A stretch of 62,133 bases of DNA, taken from Thermomonas fusca DSM 15424. GTDB lineage: Bacteria > Pseudomonadota > Gammaproteobacteria > Xanthomonadales > Xanthomonadaceae. Shown piece after piece: positions 19,001-26,405 of the stretch (positions are counted from its first letter, which is position 1; each line of letters begins with the position of its first letter). The position numbers were made by a program, and so were the translations under genes. The notes beneath the pieces were generated by a model. The model was not told where the DNA came from. It did not search any database and saw only the letters and a list, made by a program, of their open reading frames with translations. The stretch covers positions 1 to 62,133 of the forward strand of contig NZ_AUIV01000026.1 in assembly GCF_000423885.1 (NCBI RefSeq). The letters are read 5' to 3'.

Positions 19001-19539
19001 CCGACCTGACCTCTGCGCTGGATACGCTGGAAGAAGCGATCCGCAAGATCGACCGCGAAACCCGCGGCCGCTTCAAGGACACCTTCGACCGTGTCAACGC
19101 CGGCGTCCAGGAGCTGTACCCGCGGCTGTTCGGCGGCGGCCACGCCTACCTGGAGTTGACCGGCGAGGATCTGCTGGACACCGGCGTGACGATCATGGCG
19201 CGGCCGCCGGGCAAGCGCGTGTCCAACATCACCCTGCTGTCCGGTGGCGAAAAGGCGATGACCGCGGTGGCGCTGGTGTTCGCGATCTTCCGCCTCAACC
19301 CCGCGCCGTTCTGCCTGCTGGACGAGGTGGACGCGCCGCTGGACGAAGCCAACGTCGGCCGCTTCACCGCGATGGTCAGCGAGATGAGCGAGGCGGTACA
19401 GTTCCTGTTTGTCACCCACAACAAGGCGACGATGGAAGCCGCGCGGCAGCTTTCCGGCGTGACCATGCGCGAGCCGGGCGTGTCGCGCCTGGTGTCGGTC
19501 GACCTGGCCGAAGCCGCGCGCCTGGCCGGCGCCGCATGA
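16036..19539 (+). CDS. smc: chromosome segregation protein SMC
   Basis: Full-length 1167-residue condensin ATPase. The N-terminal head has Walker A GPNGCGKS (31-38) and the C-terminal head has signature LSGGEKAM (1068-1075) and Walker B 'CLLDEVDAP' near 1093-1101. Between them are two long coiled-coil arms (about 165-500 and 670-1000) and a central hinge (about 505-665). It works with ScpA and ScpB, whose genes are 1 kb upstream on the other strand. Having SMC-ScpAB instead of MukBEF is normal for Xanthomonadales. The next gene, zipA, starts 22 bases after the stop. Confidence 0.97.
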   Translation: MRLSTIKLSGFKSFVDPTTLHLPTNMTGIVGPNGCGKSNIIDAIRWVMGESAASRLRGDSLTDVIFSGSSARKPVSQASVELVFDNSDHTITGEYAAFNEISVKRTVSRDGQSGYYLNGGKCRRRDITDLFLGTGLGPRSYSIIEQGMISQVIEAKPEELRVYLEEAAGISKYKERRKETETRIRHTRENLDRLNDLREEVGKQLQHLARQAKQAEQYTAIQAERRVKDAEWKALEFRALDARLQGLREKLAREETRLEQLIAEQRHAESELETGRERRETASDALNAAQAAVYQVGSTLARVEQQIAHQRELSVRLQRARDEAQAALAELGSHISGDQQKLDVLREALADAEPRLELLQEEDLLRQDALREAETRLADWQQRWDTHSRDQAEAARAGDVERTRIEHLDRQILDADRRRQQLREERAGLDLDTLSDAFEQLQLQHETQKESLESLTGDVETRKQASGEVQERQRAAQSELAELRKQAQGARGRLSSLETLQAAALGQEKGAAKQWLEAHGLNDAARVGERLQVEAGWENAVEAALGQLIEAVIVEAPEQLVDALGELGEGRLALVAGAAEDATYPATSLAAKVQGPRAIRRLLARLHAADTLVDARALQATLGEGDSVITRGGERLGDGWVRIARSGAAKQGALLREKEIQSLRGDIEQHQQRERELDAALIRLRDAHLAAEQQREDAQRQLYMAHRNVSELAGQLQSQQGRLENARNRIARIDGELAQLGEVLEANKEQAAEARIRIDDALGRMGNLESARQTLENERRYLTDKREAARSAAREARDAAHALALTLESQRVQAVALAQALERMGGQRGQLDSRLGDLAAQMAEGDAPVQALEAERQAALEERVRADRALAQARSTLEGIDAELRQHEQVRQQRDAQALAQREAIGQRRLDQQALALKAEQFTAAVVEAGFVMDEVLNTLPENAEAGAWERTVGELDGKLRRLEPVNLAAIAEHAEAAQRKEYLDAQDADLTSALDTLEEAIRKIDRETRGRFKDTFDRVNAGVQELYPRLFGGGHAYLELTGEDLLDTGVTIMARPPGKRVSNITLLSGGEKAMTAVALVFAIFRLNPAPFCLLDEVDAPLDEANVGRFTAMVSEMSEAVQFLFVTHNKATMEAARQLSGVTMREPGVSRLVSVDLAEAARLAGAA

Positions 19540-19561
19540 ACCGCTTTATGGAGATTGCTTG

Positions 19562-20278
19562 ATGTCGGACATGACCCTGCTCCGGATCGGCATCGCGGTG
19601 GCGATGTCATTGCTGCTCGGTGCGATCATCTTCTTCGGCCGCAGCCGCAAGGACGGGCAGGGCCGCCGCCTGCCGCGCGAGTCCGCACGCGAGGCCGGCG
19701 ACCGCACCGAGCCTTCGCTCGGCGAGCAGCTGGCCGACAGCTGGGGCGATGGCGATGCCGAGCAGGACGAACTGCCGTTGGCCACCGGCGCGCCGCAGAG
19801 CGAGCTGGGCAAGCGTCCGGTCGATCAGTTCGACCGCATCATTTCGCTGTACGTCGCCGCCAAGGCCGGCAACAAGCTGCGCGGGTCCGACATCGTGGTC
19901 GCCGCCGAGAAGGCTGGCCTGACCTTCGGCTACATGGACGTGTTCCACCGCCTGGTGGACGGCCGGCCCGAAGCCGGCCCGATCTTCAGCGTGGCCAACA
20001 TCATCAAGCCTGGCAGCTTCGACATGGCGCGCATCGCCGAGGTCGAAACCCCGGCCATCGCCTTCTTCCTCACCCTGCCGGCGCCGCTGCCGGCACTGAA
20101 CGCCTGGGAAACCATGGAGCCCGCCGCGCAGCGCATGGCCGACCTGCTGGACGGTGTGGTGCTGGACGAGGAGCGCAGCGCGCTGGGCCGCCAGCGCATC
20201 CAGCACATCCGCGACGAACTGCGCGCCTACGACCGCCAGAACGCCGCGCCGCCGCTGGGCAAAACGTCGCGCTGGTAG
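19562..20278 (+). CDS. zipA: cell division protein ZipA
   Basis: A 238-residue FtsZ-binding membrane protein that anchors the Z-ring. One N-terminal membrane segment (about 5-25) is followed by a short linker (26-80, shorter than the Pro/Gln-rich linker of E. coli ZipA) and the C-terminal FtsZ-binding domain (about 88-225; 'LRGSDIVVAAEKAGLTFG', 'FDMARIAEVETPAIAFFLTLP'). The smc-zipA-ligA order is conserved in related genera. Start ATG 19562 was chosen over TTG 19559. Confidence 0.92.
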   Translation: MSDMTLLRIGIAVAMSLLLGAIIFFGRSRKDGQGRRLPRESAREAGDRTEPSLGEQLADSWGDGDAEQDELPLATGAPQSELGKRPVDQFDRIISLYVAAKAGNKLRGSDIVVAAEKAGLTFGYMDVFHRLVDGRPEAGPIFSVANIIKPGSFDMARIAEVETPAIAFFLTLPAPLPALNAWETMEPAAQRMADLLDGVVLDEERSALGRQRIQHIRDELRAYDRQNAAPPLGKTSRW

Positions 20279-20341
20279 CGCCGGCCTGTCCGGCCCGGAT
20301 CCTCCGTTGTTGCAGGGACACACACACAGCGGGAACAGGCC

Positions 20342-20557
20342 ATGGCGTGGAAGAAGGTCGAGAGCTACAGCTTCGGCTACAAGCCGAGCGACAAGAGATA
20401 CTGGCTCTACTACACCCTGGAAGGCTCGTCGGCGACCACCCAGGTGTTCCTCAGCCCCACCCAGTTCACCGCCACCGCCGCGCTGTTCAACGCCAGCAGC
20501 GCGCTCAGCTACGAAACCACCGGCGGGTACTTTTCCAGCGCACCGCGGATGCTCTGA
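20342..20557 (+). CDS. small hypothetical protein between zipA and ligA
   Basis: A 71-residue protein rich in Tyr, Phe, Ser and Thr with strand-like character ('YSFGYKPSDKRYWLYYTL') and no signal peptide. I do not recognise a family. Its amino-acid composition is unlike random high-GC reading frames, which favour Arg, Ala and Pro, and this supports a real gene. The ribosome site is weak (GGGAACAGG before ATG 20342). It lies in the 400-base gap between zipA and ligA and may be cotranscribed. Confidence 0.6.
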   Translation: MAWKKVESYSFGYKPSDKRYWLYYTLEGSSATTQVFLSPTQFTATAALFNASSALSYETTGGYFSSAPRML

Positions 20558-20686
20558 AACCCACCTCGATTCCGGATCGGACTTTGGTGGGCTTGGGCTT
20601 GGCGTGATCGACCGGGGCGAATGCGGACAGAGCCGGAACCCGCCACCGTCCGTTGGCGCTCACCTCGGCAACGCTAAAATCGCGGC

Positions 20687-23059
20687 ATGACCGCCACCCT
20701 CGCCGAACGCGCCGCCGAGCTGAGAAAGAAGCTGGAAGACGCCAGCTACCGCTACCACGTCCTCGATGCGCCGGATATCCCGGATGCGGAGTACGACCGT
20801 CTGCTGCGCGAGCTGGACGAACTGGAGGCCGCGCACCCGCAGCTTGCGACTGCCGATTCGCCCACCCGTCGCGTCGGCAGCGCGCCGTCGGGCAGGTTTG
20901 CCGAAGTCCGCCACGCCATCCCGATGCTGTCGCTGGGCAATGCGTTCAGCAACCCCGATCCGAAACCTGGTGAAGACCCGGACAAGGAAGTGCGCGACTT
21001 CGTGCGCCGCATCGACGAGACGCTGGATCGTGGCGAGCTCGCGTTTTCCGCCGAGCCCAAGCTCGACGGCCTGGCGATCAGCCTGCGCTACGAACAGGGC
21101 GTGTTCGTGCAGGGTGCCACCCGCGGCGACGGCGCCAGCGGCGAGGACGTGACCGCGAACCTGCGCACGCTGAAGGCGATTCCCCTGAAGTTGCGCGGCA
21201 GCGGCTGGCCGGATGTGCTGGAAGTGCGCGGCGAGGTCTACATGCCGCGCGCCGACTTCGAGAAGTACAACGAACACGCGCGCCTGCACGGCGGCAAGGT
21301 GCTGGCGAATCCGCGCAATGGCGCCGCCGGTTCGCTGCGCCAGCTGGACCCGGCCGTCACCGCGCAGCGGCCGCTGAGCTTCTTCGCCTACGGCATCGGC
21401 CTGGTGGAAGGCGGCGCGCTGCCGGCCACCCATTCGGCCACCTTGGCGCTGCTGCGCGAATGGGGGTTCCCGGTCAGCGAACTGGCGATGGTGGTGCAGG
21501 GTGTCGACGGCCTGCTGGATTACTACCGGCGCATCGGCGCGGCACGCGACGGCCTGCCGTTCGACATCGATGGCGTGGTCTACAAACTCGACGACTACGC
21601 CGGCCAGCGCGAGCTCGGCTTTGTTTCGCGCGCGCCGCGCTGGGCAATCGCGCACAAGTTCCCGGCCCAGGAACAGATGACCGTGCTGGAGTCGATCGAA
21701 GTCAACGTCGGCCGCACCGGCGCGGTGACGCCGTGGGCGCTGATGAAGCCGGTGCAGGTCGGCGGCGTCACCGTCACCCGCGCCACCCTGCATAACGCCG
21801 ACCACGTGGCACGGCTGGACGTGCGCAATGGCGATACGGTGATCGTGCGCCGCGCCGGCGACGTGATCCCGGAGGTGGTGCAGGTGGTGCTGGACCAGCG
21901 CCCGCCGGGCACGCAGCCGTGGTCGATGCCGATGCGCTGCCCCGTTTGCGGCGCGGAGGTGGTGCGCGAGGAGGGCGCTGCGGTGTGGCGCTGCTCGGGC
22001 GAGTTGAGCTGCCCGGCGCAGCGGGTGCAGGCGGTGTTCCACTTCGCCTCGCGCCGCGCGATGGACATCGACGGCCTCGGCGAGCGCTACATCGAATCGT
22101 TGGCCGAATTCGGCTACCTGCAGGACGTGTCCGACCTGTATCGCCTGACCCTCGATGACCTGCTGGAAATGAAGCGCCGCGTGGACGAGCGCGACGGCTC
22201 CGTTCCAGAGACGGTGAAGGCCGGCAAGATCGCGACCAAATGGGCCGACAACCTGATCGAGGCGATCGACCGCAGCCGCGAGACGACATTGGCCCGCTTC
22301 CTGTACGCGCTCGGCATCGAACACGTTGGCGAAAGCACCGCCAAGGCATTGGCGCAGTGGTTCGGCGACCTCGAGCTGATCCGCCACCTGCCCTGGCCGC
22401 TGTTCAAGCGCGTGCCCGACATCGGTGGCGAAGTCGCGCGCGCGCTGGGCCACTTCTTCGACCAGCCCGGCAACCAGCAGGTGATCGATCGGCTGCTGGC
22501 GCGCGGCGTGCGCATCACCGATGCGCGTGCGCCGAATCCGAAGCTGGCCGAGGCGCTGGACCTGGCGACACTGCTGGTCGACCTGGAAGTCCCGAAAATC
22601 ACGCCGGTCCGCGCCGCCCAGCTCGGCGGTGCGTTCGCCGACGCGCAGGCCCTGCTGGACGCACCGGTGCACAACCTCGTCACCGCCGGCCTGCCGGCTG
22701 AGACCGCCGGCGCGCTGGTTGCGTGGCTGGAGATCGAGGCCAACGCCGGCCTGCTGCTGCGCACCGCGCAGGCGCAGGCGGAGCTGCGCGGGCGCCTGCC
22801 CGAACGTGGCGAACAGGCGGCCGGGCCGTTGGAAGGCAAGACCGTGGTGTTGACCGGCACGCTGGTGTCGATGGGCCGCGACGAAGCGAAGGAGAAGCTG
22901 GAAGCACTGGGTGCGAAAGCGGCCGGCAGCGTGTCGAAGAAGACCTCGTTCGTGGTGGCCGGCGAAGCTGCCGGTTCCAAGCTCGCCAAGGCCGAGGAGT
23001 TGGGCGTTGAGGTTTGGGACGAAGCGAAGCTGCTGGCGTTCCTGGCGAAGCACGCATGA
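20687..23059 (+). CDS. ligA: NAD-dependent DNA ligase LigA
   Basis: A 790-residue ligase that seals nicks in replication and repair. Domain Ia at the N-terminus carries the NAD-binding 'YHVLDAPDIPDAEYDRL' region; adenylated lysine K125 is in 'KLDG'; OB fold, four-cysteine zinc finger (CPVC near 418-421, then two Cys about 20 residues later), helix-hairpin-helix repeats and a C-terminal BRCT domain (about 710-790) follow. It is about 120 residues longer than E. coli LigA, with extra sequence in the HhH region ('LLARGVRITDARAPNPKLAEA'), as seen in other xanthomonads. Confidence 0.96.
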   Translation: MTATLAERAAELRKKLEDASYRYHVLDAPDIPDAEYDRLLRELDELEAAHPQLATADSPTRRVGSAPSGRFAEVRHAIPMLSLGNAFSNPDPKPGEDPDKEVRDFVRRIDETLDRGELAFSAEPKLDGLAISLRYEQGVFVQGATRGDGASGEDVTANLRTLKAIPLKLRGSGWPDVLEVRGEVYMPRADFEKYNEHARLHGGKVLANPRNGAAGSLRQLDPAVTAQRPLSFFAYGIGLVEGGALPATHSATLALLREWGFPVSELAMVVQGVDGLLDYYRRIGAARDGLPFDIDGVVYKLDDYAGQRELGFVSRAPRWAIAHKFPAQEQMTVLESIEVNVGRTGAVTPWALMKPVQVGGVTVTRATLHNADHVARLDVRNGDTVIVRRAGDVIPEVVQVVLDQRPPGTQPWSMPMRCPVCGAEVVREEGAAVWRCSGELSCPAQRVQAVFHFASRRAMDIDGLGERYIESLAEFGYLQDVSDLYRLTLDDLLEMKRRVDERDGSVPETVKAGKIATKWADNLIEAIDRSRETTLARFLYALGIEHVGESTAKALAQWFGDLELIRHLPWPLFKRVPDIGGEVARALGHFFDQPGNQQVIDRLLARGVRITDARAPNPKLAEALDLATLLVDLEVPKITPVRAAQLGGAFADAQALLDAPVHNLVTAGLPAETAGALVAWLEIEANAGLLLRTAQAQAELRGRLPERGEQAAGPLEGKTVVLTGTLVSMGRDEAKEKLEALGAKAAGSVSKKTSFVVAGEAAGSKLAKAEELGVEVWDEAKLLAFLAKHA

Positions 23060-23129
23060 GGGTTTCCGATTTTGCTTTTGCCCGCGGGAATGACCGCCCA
23101 AAGCATCGCCAGAGCGAACGGGACAGGCC

Positions 23130-24101
23130 GTGACCGGCTGGCAACCGACCGCCACGTTCGATGCGCTCCGCCTGCGCGCCGCGTTCAACCGCCTGGTGCG
23201 CGAATTCTTCCACGCCCGCGGCGTGCTGGAGGTGGAAACCCCGGTGCTGTCGCTGGCCGGCAACACCGAGCCGAACATCGCCTCGTTTTCGCTGCAGTTT
23301 TCCGGCCGCACCGACGGCGCGCCGCGCACGCGCTGGCTGCGCACCTCGCCCGAGTTCGCGCTCAAGCGCCTGTTGGCGGCGGGCATCGGCGACTGCTACG
23401 AATTGGGTCGGGTGTTCCGCGACGGCGAGGCTGGCGGTCGCCACAACCCCGAATTCACCATGCTGGAGTGGTACCGGATCGGCTGGAACCACCTGCGCCT
23501 GCTCGACGAAACCGTGGCGCTGGTGCGCGCCGCGCTGGCGCTGGTCGGGCGCGATGCAGCGCCGGTGGTCACAAGCTTCCGCGACCTCTACTGGCAGCAC
23601 CTGCAGCTGGATCCCCTGACCGCCGACATCGATACCCTGCGCAGCGCGCTGGGCGAGGTGCGCATCGATCCCGATGGCCTGAACCGCGACGACTGGCTGG
23701 ACCTGCTGATGACCCACCGGCTGCAGCCGCTGTTCGGCAACGACGTGCTGCTGGCGGTGCACGACTGGCCGGCGTCGCAGGCGGCGCTGGCGCGCATCCG
23801 TGCCGAGGATCCGCCGGTGGCGGAACGCTTCGAGCTGTATCTGGGCCCGCTGGAGCTGGCCAACGGCTACCACGAGCTCCGCGATGGGCCCGAGCAACGC
23901 GCGCGTTTCGAACGCGATGTGCAGGTGCGCGCACAGCGCGGCCAGCCGGCGATTCCCCTGGATGCCGCGCTGCTGGCGGCGCTGGAGCACGGCCTGCCGG
24001 CCTGCGCCGGGGTGGCGCTTGGGGTGGACCGGCTGCTGATGTCGTTGTTGGGCACGCCGCGCATCGCCGATGTGCTGGCATTCGATTTCGCCCGCGCCTG
24101 A
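23130..24101 (+). CDS. epmA: EF-P lysine ligase EpmA (GenX/PoxA)
   Basis: A 323-residue lysyl-tRNA synthetase paralogue lacking the anticodon-binding domain. It attaches (R)-beta-lysine to elongation factor P so that proline stretches are translated. Class II motif 2 ('GRVFRDGEAGGRHNPEFTMLEWY', about 92-114) and motif 3 ('GVALGVDRLLMSLLG') are clear. The start is GTG 23130, matching the length of E. coli EpmA (325). Its partners epmB and efp are not in the window. It lies 70 bases after ligA and may share its transcript. Confidence 0.92.
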   Translation: MTGWQPTATFDALRLRAAFNRLVREFFHARGVLEVETPVLSLAGNTEPNIASFSLQFSGRTDGAPRTRWLRTSPEFALKRLLAAGIGDCYELGRVFRDGEAGGRHNPEFTMLEWYRIGWNHLRLLDETVALVRAALALVGRDAAPVVTSFRDLYWQHLQLDPLTADIDTLRSALGEVRIDPDGLNRDDWLDLLMTHRLQPLFGNDVLLAVHDWPASQAALARIRAEDPPVAERFELYLGPLELANGYHELRDGPEQRARFERDVQVRAQRGQPAIPLDAALLAALEHGLPACAGVALGVDRLLMSLLGTPRIADVLAFDFARA

Positions 24102-24247
24102 GCGCGAAGGCAGCCGAAGCTAAATCTGAATGCGTCGTGTCCATACGCCTGGCGGACGCGTTATTTTTGCCTGCGGTTAATCCGGCGCGCCTACAGTCGG
24201 AGCCGTGAATCGTGCCCATGCCGGGCCGAGCCAGAAGGAGCCAGCCC

Positions 24248-24979
24248 ATGCGTAGCCAGCTTGTCATTGCCATCGCCCTGTTCGCCGGCTCCGCCGCGGC
24301 TCCAGCTGCCGCCCAGTACTACGGCGGCGACGGCTATGGCGATCAGGTCATCCGCTGCGAATCCAACGACGGCCGCACCCGCGAATGCCCCACCGGAGGT
24401 GCGCGGGCGATGCTGGAACGGCAGCTATCAAAAGCGCCGTGCATCGAGGGCCGCAGCTGGGGTTCCGCACGCGGCAGCGTGTGGGTGTCGCAGGGATGCC
24501 GCGCCGACTTCCGCCTGACCGACCGGGGCGGTGACCGCTACGGCCGGGACGACCGATACGGGCAGGGCTACGGCAACATCGTGCGCTGCGATTCCAACGA
24601 TGGCCGCTACAACCGCTGCGCGTTCCCCGGTCGCGGACGCGCTGAACTCGTGCGGCAGTTGTCGCGTTCGGCCTGCATCGAGGGCCGCAGCTGGGGTACC
24701 GAGCGCGGTAGCGTGTGGGTGTCGCAGGGCTGCCGCGGCGAGTTCGCGGTGCGCCGCGGTGGCAGCTGGGACCGCCCGGATTACGGCTACGGCGGCCGCA
24801 TGTTCCGCTGCGAATCCAACGACGGGCGCTACGTCGAATGCGCGGCCAACACCCGCGCCGGCGTGCAGCTGGTTCGCCAGCTGTCGCGCGCGTCCTGCAT
24901 CGAAGGTCGCAGCTGGGGCTATGGCCGCAGTGGCATCTGGGTGGCGCAGGGCTGCCGCGCCGAATTCCGCAGCTTCTGA
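24248..24979 (+). CDS. secreted protein with three DUF3011 repeats
   Basis: A 243-residue exported protein: signal peptide (1-22, cleavage after 'PAAAQ'), then three tandem DUF3011 repeats at about 35-88, 111-166 and 185-240. Each repeat has four conserved cysteines and the core 'CIEGRSWG...WVSQGCR', giving 12 cysteines likely in disulfides. Gly/Tyr/Asp-rich linkers join them. AAGGAG at 24235-24240 supports ATG 24248. Function is unknown; DUF3011 resembles lectin-like or inhibitor-like secreted domains common in xanthomonads. Confidence 0.88.
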   Translation: MRSQLVIAIALFAGSAAAPAAAQYYGGDGYGDQVIRCESNDGRTRECPTGGARAMLERQLSKAPCIEGRSWGSARGSVWVSQGCRADFRLTDRGGDRYGRDDRYGQGYGNIVRCDSNDGRYNRCAFPGRGRAELVRQLSRSACIEGRSWGTERGSVWVSQGCRGEFAVRRGGSWDRPDYGYGGRMFRCESNDGRYVECAANTRAGVQLVRQLSRASCIEGRSWGYGRSGIWVAQGCRAEFRSF

Positions 24980-25003
24980 TCGCAGCGGGCGCGTGACGGC
25001 ATT

Positions 25004-25025
25004 GCGGGGTGCGCAAGCACCCCGC
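25004..25025 (+). terminator. 9-bp hairpin with GCAA tetraloop before mtnA
   Basis: Arms 25004-25012 and 25017-25025 pair perfectly around a stable GCAA tetraloop. There is no T tract. It ends 23 bases before the mtnA start, so it could be a terminator of the DUF3011 gene or lie in the mtnA leader. Confidence 0.45.
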
Positions 25026-25048
25026 GATGGCCGTGGTTAAATGCGGGC

Positions 25049-26116
25049 ATGAACGATTCCGCCATCGATTACGACCGCTACGACCACGTCCGCCCGATCC
25101 GCTGGAACGGCGAGACGCTGGAATTGCTGGACCAACGCGTGCTGCCGTTCACCGTGGTCCACGAGATCTGCCGCAGCAGCGACGAGGTCGCCGAAGCGAT
25201 CCGCGCGCTGACTGTGCGCGGCGCGCCCGCCATCGGCATCGCCGCGGCCTGGGGCGTGGTGTTGGCCGGCCGCGGGCTGGAAACCGCCGATGCGGCCGAA
25301 GCTTCGCGCCTGCTGGAGCCCGCCATCCAGCGACTCAACGCCGCCCGCCCCACCGCCGTCAACCTGGCCTGGGCACTGGCGCGCATGGGCGACGCGCTGG
25401 CTGCGCTGGATCCGGGCGACGACTGGCGCGCGGCGCTGGAGAACGAGGCACTTGCCATCGAAACCGAGGATCTGGCCGCCAACCGCGCGATGGGCCGCGC
25501 CGGCGCCGCGCTGATCGCGCCTGGCAGCGGCGTGCTGACCCACTGCAATACCGGCTCGCTGGCCACCGCCGGCTTCGGCACCGCGCTGGGCGTGATCCGC
25601 GCCGGCGTGGCCGACGGCCGCATCGCGCGCGTTTTCGCCACCGAGACCCGGCCGTGGAACCAGGGCGCGCGGCTGACCGTGTGGGAACTGGCGCAGGACG
25701 GCATCGACGCCACCCTGATCGCCGACGCCGCCGCCTCGCACCTGATGAAGACCGGACAGGTGCAGTGGGTGGTGGTGGGCGCCGACCGCATCTGCGCGAA
25801 CGGCGATACCGCCAACAAGATCGGCACCTACCAGCTGGCCATCGCGGCCCGCCACCACGGGCTGAAGTTCATGGTGGTGGCGCCGTCCTCCACCGTCGAC
25901 ATGGGCACGGCTTCCGGCGAGTTGATCGAGATCGAGGAGCGCGACCCGGCCGAGCTGCTGTCGTTCCGCGGCAAGCGCGTGGTGGCCGACGGCGTGAGCG
26001 CGTGGAATCCGGTTTTCGATGTGACCCCGCATGCGCTGATCGACGCCGTCGTCACCGAAAAAGGGGTGGTCGAACGCCCGGACGCGGCGCGCATGCGGGC
26101 GCTGTTCGGCGCCTGA
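25049..26116 (+). CDS. mtnA: methylthioribose-1-phosphate isomerase MtnA
   Basis: A 355-residue aldose-ketose isomerase of the methionine salvage pathway, converting 5-methylthioribose-1-phosphate to the ribulose form. Catalytic C166 is in 'THCNTGSLAT' and D246 in 'VVGADRI', both conserved. Other salvage genes are not adjacent, but the YbdL-like transaminase and the omega-amidase at 2834-6163 could supply the last steps. mtnA upstream of gyrA is an arrangement I recall from Xanthomonas. Confidence 0.94.
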   Translation: MNDSAIDYDRYDHVRPIRWNGETLELLDQRVLPFTVVHEICRSSDEVAEAIRALTVRGAPAIGIAAAWGVVLAGRGLETADAAEASRLLEPAIQRLNAARPTAVNLAWALARMGDALAALDPGDDWRAALENEALAIETEDLAANRAMGRAGAALIAPGSGVLTHCNTGSLATAGFGTALGVIRAGVADGRIARVFATETRPWNQGARLTVWELAQDGIDATLIADAAASHLMKTGQVQWVVVGADRICANGDTANKIGTYQLAIAARHHGLKFMVVAPSSTVDMGTASGELIEIEERDPAELLSFRGKRVVADGVSAWNPVFDVTPHALIDAVVTEKGVVERPDAARMRALFGA

Positions 26117-26290
26117 GACGCGGCTTTCGCACCGTTCCCGTGATCGGGCGGGCGGCGTGGACTTCGCCCTCTCGGCCGCGATCCCGCTTCAGGCACCGGG
26201 AAATGCCGCTGCGGGGCGACGCATGGCGCCCTGGAAGCCGCGCAACTGCTTGATTTCCGATGGAATCGGGGTGCTTTAAAGGCCCCCGGA

Positions 26291-26299
26291 TGGTATGAT
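26291..26299 (+). promoter_or_regulatory. extended -10 promoter element of gyrA
   Basis: TGGTATGAT forms an extended -10 (TGn plus TATGAT at 26294-26299), 107 bases upstream of the gyrA start. The hexamer 17 bases upstream (GTGCTT) is a weak -35, as often tolerated with an extended -10. Confidence 0.5.
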
Positions 26300-26405
26300 T
26301 CCGTGTTGTTGATATTCCCGCCGGACGCACTTGCGGAACAGGTTTCCGCTGGTCGCCTGCGGGCCGGAATTCACGATAGGCACCACCACGAAAAACGGAC
26401 GCACG

